Origin: Populus alba
Taxonomy: Eukaryota > Streptophyta > Magnoliopsida > Malpighiales > Salicaceae
NCBI RefSeq assembly: GCF_005239225.2
Contig: NC_133293.1
Location: 19,622,333 to 19,686,332, forward strand
Length of the DNA stretch: 64,000 nucleotides
Direction: 5' to 3'
Shown: positions 49,846-62,200 of the stretch, in pieces
How positions within the stretch are numbered: the first letter of the stretch is position 1
Layout: each line of letters begins with the position of its first letter
The notes under the pieces: model-generated
Database searches by the model: none
Seen by the model: the letters and a program-made list of their open reading frames with translations, nothing else
What the model was told of the DNA's origin: nothing
Translations under genes and position numbers: made by a program

Positions 49846-51549
49846 GGGGTAGGGTCATATCACGGTGGTTGAGCATATGAGACCAAAACCACAAAGCACG
49901 GTGTGAACACATCGTCACACAGTACTGCTGGATATACAGTGACAGGATCGATATTCTCCTGTGGGGTTGTGTTCAATTCAACGAGGCAAAGCCATCCAAA
50001 ATACACAAGGTGGAATCAATCCATCAGGAAAATTTCTTAACCTGTTGGTTGTCTCTTCTGTAATGATCATTCAAAGTCAAAGAAACAATGTAACGAATTG
50101 ACTGGATATACGGTATAGGTTACCAAGCAGATAAAGATCTAGTTTACTACGTTGCTGTGGCAAACATACAAACATTGTAGCCTAACATATCTGTCCTCGT
50201 GTTGTATCAGTATATTTATATAATACTGCCAATGGCATCGAAACTTTTATATGATCTTTTGAAATAGCAATCCCAGTTACCTCATCACAATCGAGTCCAG
50301 GCACACTACGAAAAAGAGTCATGAAGCTATGAGATGCTTGCTCGCACCCAAAGCAAAAGTAAACTAAAAGCACGCTCGACTTTTTTCAAGATTGTTGAGA
50401 TATTGTTAGTCATAACTCCAACTGAAAGCACAAAATCTTATGAGATATTGTCCGCTAGCTGAAGCAGACCCCATTGCATAGTTAAACAGACTTCGTTCAG
50501 AATCAAGCTTTAATTTACATGCAATATAATAATTAACAGCTCTCAAAAATCGTTTTTCATGATGCGTTCACGCTGTTAGTGGGTTTTAGAAGGATTTGTT
50601 TTGGCTTCTCCTCTTGTATTTGCTATCCTCATCTAGACAGAAACCAAACCCTGCTGTGGCAATTACATGGTTGGCTGGCAAATTAAAAGGTCGACAGTAT
50701 TGTAATCACTAGCGAGAGGGAAAATAAAAGATAGGATCTCCGAATAGTAGTTTCTTGGAGGCCCTTGTTCAAGAATAAAATCATTTTATAATATAAAGAA
50801 AAGAATCATTCTCTAGCTCCCCACCCCTTTCTTTCTTGTATCATAAGCCTTTATATGAATAACCAAGAAAACCCTACGAGCTTTATATCTCAATCATATA
50901 AAGCTCACATCAAAAGCTGATCGGTATCTGTTATCGGCTTTGTGATTTACAAAGAAAAAAGACACAATTATTCTTCAGAGATTCACCACCACGTCTCTTC
51001 TGTCTATGGCTCACTGGAAAGGGTTCTGCGGTGCCTTTACCTTCTGCTAACAGCATGAACACGAAAGCAGGAAAAGAAAAGAAAACAAAACAAGAAAAAG
51101 GAAAAAAAGAATTTTTCATAAATATTAACAAGTTCAGATGCAGATGAAATTCTATCCCAGAAACGACACAGACTCGCATCTAGTCTAGCTCCGAATATAA
51201 AACCATCTTGTAAAACCTTGGAATAAAATAAGAAATCAAAATTGATAAATGCATATTTATAGATGAGACATAAAACAACTGGGAATTCTGCAAATGTATC
51301 CAGAATACAAAATTCACAATCACCATATAACCTATATCTACTTGCAACAATAATATCAATCAACCAAGTCCATCTCCATTCCTCCTTCCAATTGGCTAAA
51401 ACGAAGAAAGAGGGTATTCCTATTCATAAGCTTCAAGGTCAATTTATTGAAAAGAAAAGGGAAAAAAACAGAGTACTGTGAACATAGCTTAATCTGTGAA
51501 CAAGGAAATGAAGTAAAGGAGAAGAACTGTTTGCTCTAGTCATTCAAAG
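49846..51549. other. Spacer between the two small genes
   Basis: No coding sequence is supported. The part just above 49846 should be the upstream region of the first small gene, and the part just below 51550 the 3' region of the second. Confidence 0.45.
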
Positions 51550-51762
51550 TCAAGAATCTGAATGGCCCTCTGAAGTATACGTGCTCGTAGAAACTGAGCT
51601 TCCATTGCCACCACTCCTCTTTGCAAATCCAATCAGTGAAGCAGCGTTCTTTACTTTCTTTGCGAACTCCTTGAATATCATGGCCTTAATCCGACCCCTT
51701 TGTGGAGGGATTTTTACTATTTCCGGCCCTTTTGGTGTCTCCTTATTCTTCTCTTCTCCCAT
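51550..51762 (-). CDS. Small basic protein, possible paralogue of the gene at 49375
   Basis: An intronless frame of 70 residues begins MGEEKNKETPKGPEIVKIPP. The core QRGRIKAMIFKEFAKKVKNA is basic and amphipathic, followed by a Gly/Ser/Thr-rich end (GNGSSVSTSTYTSEGHSDS). Short plant proteins with an RGxIKAxIF core are known to me only as uncharacterised. The core resembles RGQIKAKI of the neighbouring small gene 1.8 kb away on the same strand, suggesting a tandem duplicate. There is a TATA-like stretch (catatatgtag) near 51.95 kb. Expression is unknown. Confidence 0.55.
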   Translation of the reverse strand: MGEEKNKETPKGPEIVKIPPQRGRIKAMIFKEFAKKVKNAASLIGFAKRSGGNGSSVSTSTYTSEGHSDS

Positions 51763-54700
51763 TGTTTTGAACTGTTAAAGAAGTAATAGAAACAGAACAC
51801 AAACTCTGTTTTTAAAAGAAGGAAGAAACAGAGGTGAGACAAAACTTAGGCCTGACAAATAGAACAGGAGGTATAGAGAGTTTTTTTTTTTTTTTAGCCG
51901 AGTCACTGAAAATAAGAAGGTTTAGTGGGGGGGTAAGAGAACGGTGGTGCATATATGTAGAGCTGAGAGGGAATCACCAACCCAGTTCAATCAAAGGGAT
52001 TCACACAGAGTGTGAACATAATTTTCACCAGAAATAAATGCTTAAATTCAACTATGGAAGTGGAAATTCTTAAGTTAGACAGCTGTTTTTCATTTTCGAA
52101 TATTTTTTTAATGATTTTTTTAGTCATGATGTGATATGGATAGATTCTAAGACAGGGCAATATGTGGATTTAAATAATTGTCATTTCTTAAAAATCTCAG
52201 CAGTGGCAACATGAGTTTTGTCAAAAACAAATCATTTCAAAGAATTTGATAGTGGTAGCAGAATCAATTCCTGGATCCCAGACCTGAAAAGGGCTTGGCG
52301 TATTCTATGCATTTCTCTGATGATTTATGAAAAGCATCGTCACACAACTCAAAAGCTTATGGTCTTCAACCAACTTGCATGTCTTGGAGATACAGTGAGA
52401 TTTAAAAGTAATGCACCGGTTTTAACCATTAGCGTGGAAAACAATGTATACATCCGAGCAAATGAGGCATTGCTACACGGCTAATTAAGTTCTCAAGGCT
52501 GAGGTATTGGGAGATGAATTCCACAGATGCAAATAGGCCCACCTCCTGCTTGTGATGAGAAAACTTATTATATGCTAAAAAAAGCATTAATATGCTTCTA
52601 GGAGATGGTATTAGAGTCTGGTGTTTGAGTGAAAATGGCAAAAAAAAATAAGTCAAGGTCTCGTGTTGCAATGTCCGCCAGGTTCATGCATGTAAAACGA
52701 TAAATGCCAATCCAATAGTTTTCGTTCACTTCAGTCTCTTTTCCAGCTGAGCCCACAGGTGTGAGCATGGAAATGTGGGAGCGACAGATCATTGGACAGA
52801 TTCAGGTCGCATGAGCTATACAAACTTCTTTTGACATTGATGGAGAGATTGAAACTACTGGTTTTTTTAGCCAGGATGAATGTTTGAACTTGATCTAATG
52901 GCGATAAATTATATGCCAAAGAGGACGAGGATGCGTGACAATTCTTCAAAAAAAAAAAGGGGAAAAGTGAAGTTGCGTGATAAGAGCAGTCTCGTTCAGC
53001 TGGGAGCTTAAACCTTTTGTTTTTTTTTTTTTATTAATTGTGCTTAGAATTGTGTTATGAATGATGTTTATAAAAATAATTTTTTTTATTATTTTAAAAA
53101 GCAACATCCACAAACATCTCTAAGCTAATGACCGTGAAAGTTTTGGATTCGAGGCAATTGGATCAACGAAGGACAAAAATTAATGTGGCCATTTCCCTGG
53201 ATAGTATAATACGGCAGTGCCTAGTCTTGAATTTGAGGATAAGCACCCTTGTGCACCCGCAACAGTTACCCGTGAAAAGCTTTTTTTTTTTTAATTAATA
53301 TGGATATTAGTATTAGTTTGCATGTATTTTTATTGATTCTACATGTTTTAAAATTAATAATTAAATAAATTTTTAATAATTATAAGATTTATGAAATTTA
53401 GAGGGGTAATAGCTTGAAAGCAAATTTAAAACCTAAATAAATTAAAATATAACCCGAAAATTACGTGAAAAGCGGATTCATATTCGAATTAATTATCATT
53501 GAAAATCAGTATAGAAGATATGCGACAAGAATTCAACATTTGAATTGTCTGCGGTGTGAATTTTTGGCTTGTTTGCGCGGGGACCATTCAAAAATTATGA
53601 GCTATAAACAGAAATCTTAAAAAATAAATAATCTTATTTTACCTTCTGGTCAAACAATCCATTATATTTTGGCTTTTTTTTTTCATTATCAACTTCAAAA
53701 AAAAATAATAGAGAGATAATATAATAAAAAAAAATAGTGAAACAATAAAGTTTTGTACATCTCATTATTAGAAAACATGAAAACACGATTTTCATATAAA
53801 AATTATTAAACAAATAATAGAGATGAAAAAGAAAAAAAATATATCATAAATACACTAAAGCTCCATATTACTGGTACCATCATAAAAATCTTGACGAAAT
53901 AAATTTAATAACATCAAAAAAAGTTGTTAATAGTGACTCAATTGAGTCACACTTGTTATCTAAAAAAAACGAGCAACTCACTTGTTTTTTATAATAACCA
54001 TGTCTATTCGGGTCAATATTATGAACTTTTTATTGTATTGTTGTATCTATTTTATCAAGATTTTTCTAATAGCATCAATAATGTTATATTTGAAGTTTTG
54101 GTCTATTTCTAATTTCTCTCTCTCTCTTGTCTTTCAACTAAAATACATTAATAATGCTTGTCTTTCTAATTTTTCTTGTTTATTGAATAATTTCTTTTAT
54201 GTAAATCGTTATTTAAAATAACAACGAGCTGTGAATATTATGTTTTTCAACTGTAATACATACAAAATGTGTTATTTCATTAATTTTTTAAACTGCGACA
54301 TTCCTCCTGTATTTTTAATTGAAGGAGTTGATTAAAAAAAAAAACATCATATATTTTCCTCAAGGCATATGATGACGTCTGACAAGTCAGGAACACAGTT
54401 TTGAAATGTCAACGTTCATGGTAGATGAAGGTCGAGTGAATAACTACCCTGAAAGAAGCCTGCAAGAAGAGATGGCAAAACAAAAGACATCAACAATTCC
54501 GGGGTTGTACTCTATTCATACCATATCAACCAACATCTGGATATAATAAATTTTAATATTTAGATCTTGTCTCTTACATTCTAGTATCATACTATTTATT
54601 ACTTATCATAAAATAAAATGATTGGTTTGATAATATTTATATTTTATTTAATACTCATAAAATAATATAATTATTTTAAAAAAATCTATTCATTTGATTT

Positions 54701-55860
54701 AATTCAATTTAATACATACATGAAGGTAATTGGATGTGGAATAATGATTACTTTTCAATTTGTTTTTAGTTTAAAAAAGTATTAAAATAATATTTTGTTA
54801 AAAATCACTCCAAAACTCTGAATAAACTGGTATCCCTGCTTTCAAGCTATAACCTGTTTCGTTGTTGTTTACGGAACTGGGCTTCGGTGTGAAACTTCTG
54901 GGCTCTGTTTTCGAAATTTCCTTGGGCTATATTTTTCCAGCAGACATATGACTGGACTAGACTGACCTGGGTCGAGGTGACTGGACTGTGGCCGCCTGAT
55001 GGTATTGTGTGTATAGTTCCTGAGCCTAGAGAATCTGGCCCTTGAATGATTTTTTTCGATCCTGGAAGGATATTTTCCTTGCAATTCTGAATTTGTAACA
55101 GCAGACAAACTGAGATCATTCGGCGGCGTTTGGAAATGTCATTCAATTCATGTATTTTTAAAAATTAATATTTTTTGTATTAAAAATTATTATTTTAATG
55201 TACTAATTTCAAAAATAATTTTTAAAAAATAAAAAAATATCATTTTAATATATTAAAAAAATATATATTTTAAAAAAATAAATACAACCATACTTCCAAA
55301 CATACTTAAAACAGACTTCAATCACTACCACTGTGTCTTGACAACTTGATCTATCATTTTAAATTTTAGATAATGTCGTGTTGTAATGTTATTATTTTTT
55401 AAAATATTATTTTTTTATATTTAATTATTTTTTTAATATTAAATCTTGAAAACAATTTGAAGAAACTGAAAAAATAACTGTAGATATATTTTTTTTAATT
55501 TTATAAAATGCATTTTCTATTTAAAAAACAAACATTTTTTTACTCATTTATAATAAATAGAACCTCTTCTCAACTTTAAATTTTTTTTTTTTTTATATTT
55601 TAAAAGTATTTTTTAAAAATTATTATTATTATTATTATTTTATTTTAAATTATTTTTTAAATATTTTTAGATGTTGAAAATTAATTTTTATAATAAAAAA
55701 TATTATTTTAATATATTAAAAAAAATCTTTTAGAATTGTTTTTTTAAATTATTATTTTAACATATTAATTTTAAAAATTAAAAAATATTTTAATATATAG
55801 CAAACTATTAGGCCACAGTTCAGGGGTTTATTTTCCTCGGACCCTTTATTTCTCTCGGAC
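51763..55860. other. AT-rich spacer upstream of UPF2
   Basis: No gene is supported. 54.85-55.15 kb is a less AT-rich island with overlapping frames of about 80-100 codons and no recognisable content. 55.13-55.31 kb has TGTTTGG-type inverted ends around an A/T core, like the other MITE-like copies. 55.3-55.8 kb is nearly all A/T. Confidence 0.5.
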
Positions 55861-55894
55861 CCAAACAAACCCTGCACATAGGCTTCTCCCTTCC

Positions 55895-56200
55895 CTCCCA
55901 ACCCCGCTCTCTCTCTCTCTCTATAAATTCCTTTACTTTCCCGGTTACTATCCGGTTTAATCTCCGATCAGGTAAACCCTAACCTCTCTCTATCTCCTCT
56001 AACTTTTTATATAATTATATGTCACTACACAAGCAACAACGATTCAAGAGAAAAATGCAGGTCGCGTTTCTCTTATTCTCTATGTTCCATTTAATTCCGA
56101 TTATTAGTACTATTTCCAGGGTTTTATCGGTGAATTAAACTCTGCAATTTGTTATGCTAGGGTTTTTTGTGATAAGTTATAGGTTTCTAATTAGAGAAAG
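55895..56200 (+). promoter_or_regulatory. UPF2 core promoter, leader and 5'-UTR intron
   Basis: A CT-repeat (Y-patch) at about 55905-55921 is followed directly by TATAAA (55922-55927). The leader probably starts about 30 bp on. GATCAG|GTAAAC near 55971 fits a donor, and ctaattag (ending 56194) fits an acceptor 6 bp before the ATG, giving a leader intron of about 220 bp. An AAACCCTAA telo-box lies at the start of this intron; such boxes are common in genes of the translation machinery. Confidence 0.55.
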
Positions 56201-59200
56201 ATGGATCACCATGAAGATGAGTGCCGCGGTGGAAGTGAAACTCCTAGAAAGGAAGACGATGAGGTGCGATTGCTTTTTCTCATTTTATTACTTTGTGTTT
56301 TTATCCGCGTGGGCATGTGGGTGCTTGTTTGTGTGATCTTTAGATTCTTCGAGTAATGTTAGTTTTTGCTTAACAAATATTAGTTTATGATTTTCAAGTT
56401 GAATTGAATTAGTTTTTAGATGTTATGAATTAGGATATGCAGTGCTTGTTGCAGTTATTTTTATTGTTATCATTTGCTTTTCTGTGTTGTTATTTTAAGC
56501 AATGTTGTTGAGATGATTTGTTTTGTTTGTTTGTCAGGAAGTTGTTGCTCGACTTGAGGAAATGAAGAAATCTATCGAGGCAAAAGTTGCTCTTCGTCAA
56601 AGCAATTTGAACCCTGAAAGGCCTGGTTGGTTATGTTACGAGATTTTCTTAGGCTTGTTTAACTGTTTATTGGTTACTGAAATGGATAAGATCAACTACC
56701 AGTTTCTTGTTTTGCTAATTTTTTTAACGGTAAAATAAAATAATGGCTTGTTGGTTGTTTAGTGATTTTTTTGTGATAAAATATGAACAAAAAGCCTCAG
56801 GCTGATAATGCTTCTGATAATAAAATAGTCAGGAAAATAAGTTTTTTTTTCAAGGCTGATAATAAAATCACGTTTCCGGAGGTCTGGTCTATTCCCCACT
56901 TCCTCTTTTTTAGATAATTGAATTGGGAATATGCTATCACTATGTGTTGAGGAATCTTTTATAAGTGCAAATGACTTAGCTTTTTTGTTGATTTATTATT
57001 TTACTGGTTTTTATTGTATGTAATGGGTGGCAATACCTTGGTGCATTGCCTATGTAAGTTTTTATGTTGTGTTTTTCTGGCTATCCAAAAAAGATATGTT
57101 TGACCATGTCAAATTTGGATGAGTTTTATAGTGTATGATTGAATCCTATGCTGGATGGGCTTTGATATTTTTCTCATTATCACCGCTACTTATAGCGGGA
57201 TCCTAAGAGTAGATGTTTTTGTTTAGAATATCAAGATGGGAAATATGCTGGATGACTGTCCCATAGTAGGACGAAGTGGGAGATTGTGGGCATGCTCATG
57301 CAGGTGGAGATCGGTCAGTGCTTCTAATCTAGGGCTGCTTGCACTAGATGGTTATAGAAAAAACCATCAATCAAGAAATCGAGGAATGGTGGTAGAATTA
57401 TAGTGATGGTGTAAAAAGGGTAAGAACTAAGGATAGTGAGAGGTGGTAATATTCCTGTCAGGTTTTTTAATGGCAGTAATGATAATCACTGTGATGCAAA
57501 TGATGATTAATAATAGCTGATCCTTTAAAGGTGCGGATGATTAGTAGTGGTGATAGAACATTGTGCTTTTGGTAGTAATTTTTGAAAAACACCTTTCTCT
57601 TAGCATCAATAGCTATTTTAAAGACTCTGGTAACAGCACTGCAGTTGTATGTGCTTCTGTGCTGGTGTTATAGGACATATGAAATGATGGTAAAGGCTGA
57701 GCTAACAACTTTGTACAAATGGAATTTCAAAAATGACAGCAGCATAGACTGAATTTAATTAAAGACTTTCGAAATATTCCTATGCTTTCTAGTTTTAAAC
57801 ATGAAATATCTCAAAAATCTTCCCCGTTTCACTCCAGCCATGGATATTCTTGAATTCATGAATCCTTTTTGAATGTCAATTCTCTTTGAAATTCTTTCAT
57901 GTACATGCACTCTTACTGGAGGAGGAGAGAATTCTCTCGTGGTTGGGTTTTCTAAAACATGTTAGCAAGACTTTGACAGTTCACCATGTTCTCCATGCCT
58001 GATCGATATTCTCTAGATACTATAAAATGGTTTGTCTTTGAGAATTCAAATATAGCTGCCATGTTTCTGATAAAATAAAATGTGATTGCTTTTGATTCTA
58101 GCTGGATTCACCATCATTTGTCCTTTGAAAGTGGTCATAAGTCTTTTACTGTACGCTGCTATGTTTCAAACAAAAAGATGCAATTTTATCATAATTCTAG
58201 AATGCAGTAGGGGATATTGATACAAGTTACCACTGTCACCAGACTCAGGATTTCTCAGGACATTGGATTCCAGCATTAAGCGCAATACAGCAGTTATTAA
58301 AAAATTAAAGCAGATAAATGAGGAACAGAGGGAAGGACTGATGGAAGAGTTGCGAAATGTGAACCTTAGCAAATTCGTCAGTGAAGCTGTAACATCCATT
58401 TGTGATGCGAAACTTAGAACTTCTGACATACAAGCAGCTGTTCAGGTAGCTTTTAAAGTCACAAACTGATTTTTTTGGGTGTGTGTGTGTGTGGATATGA
58501 TTCACTAGCTGCAGAACTTCTTTTTTTTCAAATCGCTTGTGTCTTCATGCCTTGATCACCTTTTTAGTTACTGGATAATGGTAGTCATTAAAATGTCTTC
58601 AAGCTATTGCTTATTCATTCAATTCTTGAGACTATATATTGGGTTATTGCATGCTTAAGATCATGATAATATCTTAAGTGATATGTTATAAAACAGTCAA
58701 ATCCTCATTGCAAGTTTTGCAGAAGTGTGCTGTTTCTTTTTTCTTTTTCTTTTTTAATCTGCAATGCAATAAGTGCATTTTAATCTTATTAGGTTTTTAC
58801 CATGCCTTGCAAATTTCTATGAATGCTTCAAGTTTCTGGATTAGCTGATGGTTTCCTCATAATGCTTTGTTTTCCTTTTCATCGCCATTTAAATTTTGAT
58901 GAGTCAAGTCTGCAATTATTCTCAACTAGCAGACTTCGTAAAGTTCTCAAGGGACAATAACAAAATCATGTGTAGAGCTATCCAGCAACTTGCTAGTTTT
59001 TTCTATGTATTGGAAACTGCATTTTTCTTTGAACTTGTTGCATGAAGTCTGCATGGTATGTTTATTATTTTGCTTGCCCTTCTGCACTGTTCTAACAAAT
59101 GCCTTTCTTGGAAAGATCTGTTCACTGCTTCATCAACGATACAAAGACTTCTCGCCGAGCCTAGTACAAGGGCTCTTGAAAGTCTTTTTTCCTGTAAAAT

Positions 59201-62200
59201 CTGGTGAAGACTTGGATGTGGACAAGAGCTCAAAGGCTATGAAGAAGCGGAGCACCTTAAAGCTGCTTTTGGAACTTTTCTTTGTTGGAGTTACAGAAGA
59301 CAGCAGTGTTTTCATCAATATTATTAAGGATCTTACCAGTGCAGAGCACTTAAAGGACAGAGATACTACCCAGACAAATCTGACTCTCCTTGCTAGTTTT
59401 GCTCGACAAGGAAGAGTTTTTCTGGGACTTCCACTATCTGGACAAGAAATTCATGAAGAGGTGCTACTTATTCTTTTATTCATTCACTTTATTCTTTCTG
59501 GCTAACCTAGTTATTTGTAAAAATATATTTCATGATACTGATTTGATCTTACTCTTGTTAGCACCTTCTATTTTGGTGATAATTTCTACCTCATTTTCTT
59601 TTATTTTTCACATTTTTGTTGTGTGTAGCATTTTAGTTTGTGTTTATCTTAGTTTTGGCTAACACCTCTTTTTGAGATAATTTCTAACTCATTTACATCC
59701 ACTATTTGCATTATTTGTTGGGTTTAGGTCCTTTAAAATTGCTTTGCTATTCTTGTTTAAGCTTGTGTTTATATCTTACATTCTGAAATTTTGCTGCAGT
59801 TTTTTAAGTGCCTTAACATCACGACAGATCAAAAGAAAATCTTCAGGAAGGCCTTCCACGCATACTATGATGCTGTTGCTGAACTACTTCAGTCAGATCA
59901 TGCAGTAAGAGTGTTACTTCTTTTAGCTGTTTACTTTTAATCCATCCTTTCATTCTTGATTTTGCTGGGCTCTTCTTGTTTGAATGAGGAACTTGGTTTC
60001 TTTTCATTTATACTCTTTTTTTTACTTATATCATTAAAGATGCCAGTAATGTAAGATTTTTATCTCTTAACAGTCACTTCGTCAAATGGAGCATGAAAAT
60101 GCAAAGATTTTGAATGCTAAAGGAGAGCTGAGTGATGAAAATGTTTCGTCATATGAAAAGCTGCGAAAATCTTATGACCATTTGTACCGTAATGTGTCAT
60201 CGTAAGTTTGCTTCTTGATTTCATTTTCTTCTTGTATTTATTCTGGGTCACTAGATAAGCAGACTCCATTCCATCAGCATGCCATACATTGTAATAATCG
60301 AAACATGCCATATTTCCTTTGGAATTCCTTCTCTATCTTCATGTCTGCTTTTCTGAATCCATAACCTTTTTACCTTCTCAATAACACAACCATTGTTATT
60401 GTACATGGTCTTAATTCATGAATGATGATTTTAGGTAGAAGTTATGTAAGTAAAAAATTTAGTTCTGATTGAAAAAGATTTGCCACTCTTGAAATACATT
60501 TCAAAAGACAATATCTTTAACTGGACTGCAAATGGTAGTTTGTAAAGCCAATGAGAACTTGGTGAATGAAGTTTCGTGGGGTCAAAGATGAGAAAAACCA
60601 CTGCTGGGGTGTGCAAAACTTGAAACTGCTGAAACCAGTGTACAGAGTGGACATTTTTATTTTTCTTCTGTCAATTTCTTAACTTAGCAACGCAAGATGG
60701 CTATGGTTCATGTTTCTTATTTATAAATGCTTGCCTGAAAGTTTTTTATTGCTGCTGGCTTTGGTTCAAGCTTCAATCTTTTCTTCAATCTCAACTTGCA
60801 AGAAAGCTTGTAAGCTAATTACTAATTTATCAAGAATCTTTCAGACACTTTTAAGTAGAAGATTTCTGTGTCTAATTGCTGTGATTGGTATGATGGGCTT
60901 TAGAATTGAATTTAGGTGCTGATAAAATTTATGACATGCATGGGATAGTTGGAGAATTTGTACCTGCAATTAAGTGCCCTGCCCCTCCTTTGTATTGCAT
61001 AGTAAATGCTTTTGTTGATTCTTCCTTGTTGCATGTAGTGGTACTTGTATTATTTGAGCCTAATCTCTTGGTGTGCCAACCTTTCAACTTCTGAGGAGGC
61101 TATAAAGTAATGCCCCCTTCAGCTTGCATCTGTTATTAAGTCTTGATGATTTTTCCATTGACATGTAAATTCGTTATATCAGTTTAGCAGAAGCACTTCA
61201 TATGCAACCTCCAGTGATGCCAGAAGATGGTCATACAACTAGGCTTACTAGCGGAGAGGACATATCATCGCCTGCTGCAGGGAAAGATTCTTCTGTCCTC
61301 GAAGCTTTGTGGGATGATGAAGATACTAGAGCCTTTTATGAATGCTTACCGGATCTCAGGTTTGCTGTAGCAAGACAACCTGTCAATCCTGTTAAAAAAA
61401 ATGGTGTCAGTCTTTACAGATGCATTTTCTTATTAAATTTGATTCTGGCTACACCTTATATACAAAATTTGCTAGCTTGAAATTTAAGTTGGATTTTTAT
61501 GCGTTCCTTTTAGAGCATTTGTTCCAGCAGTGTTATTGGGAGAGGCAGAACCCAAAGCGAATGATCATTCTGTGAAGACTCAAGATCAACAAAGTGTAAG
61601 GAATTAAAACTCAGATGTTTTATAAGGGCTTTGGTTGTTCCCAACTTAACTTTGAAATTATGACAAAAAATGGTAAAGAACTTGTGCTAACTTTTGTGTA
61701 AAGTTTTATTGGTAGCTTATGAATTATGGTGATCATTTTGCAGTTCTCGTTAAAGCTGGCTTACTTTGTGGTTAAATCTGTTGTATTGTGTTTTATGCTA
61801 GTAAAGCCTTTTGTGGGCCTTTCTGCCCCCCTCCTCTTCTCTGAAGTGAGCTTCTTGTTGTTTCTAAAATTAAATGTATTCCGGTGCATTCAATCAATGA
61901 CAGATATAATTCCTTCAAAATATAAGCATTTTGAGTTGTATTTGTTCTTATCTAGGGTTGGTTTGGTGTTCTTTAGTGAAACATGTTACTTGTACCCTCA
62001 ACATGAAAGCAGTTTGTGACCATCTTTTTAATGATGTCTCTATTTATTTTAAGGAGCTGGCACCTGAATCGGACCAAGGCCAATCCACCCAAGACATGGC
62101 AGAGGTTACTGCAGAGTCTGGCACTTTGCTGGAGGGAAAAAGTACGGAGAAAGGAAAGGATAAGGAAGAGAAAGATAAAGAGAAAGTAAAAGATCCTGAA

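Noticed and set aside
50182..50373. 63-codon minus-strand frame with a VPGLDCDEV-like string
   Set aside because: It briefly suggested an RNA-binding protein fragment, but no RNP motifs or adjoining exons were found.
54847..55146. 99-codon minus-strand frame in a GC-richer island
   Set aside because: Overlapping frames, no domain, no splice context and flanks made of A/T repeats. Not supported as a gene.
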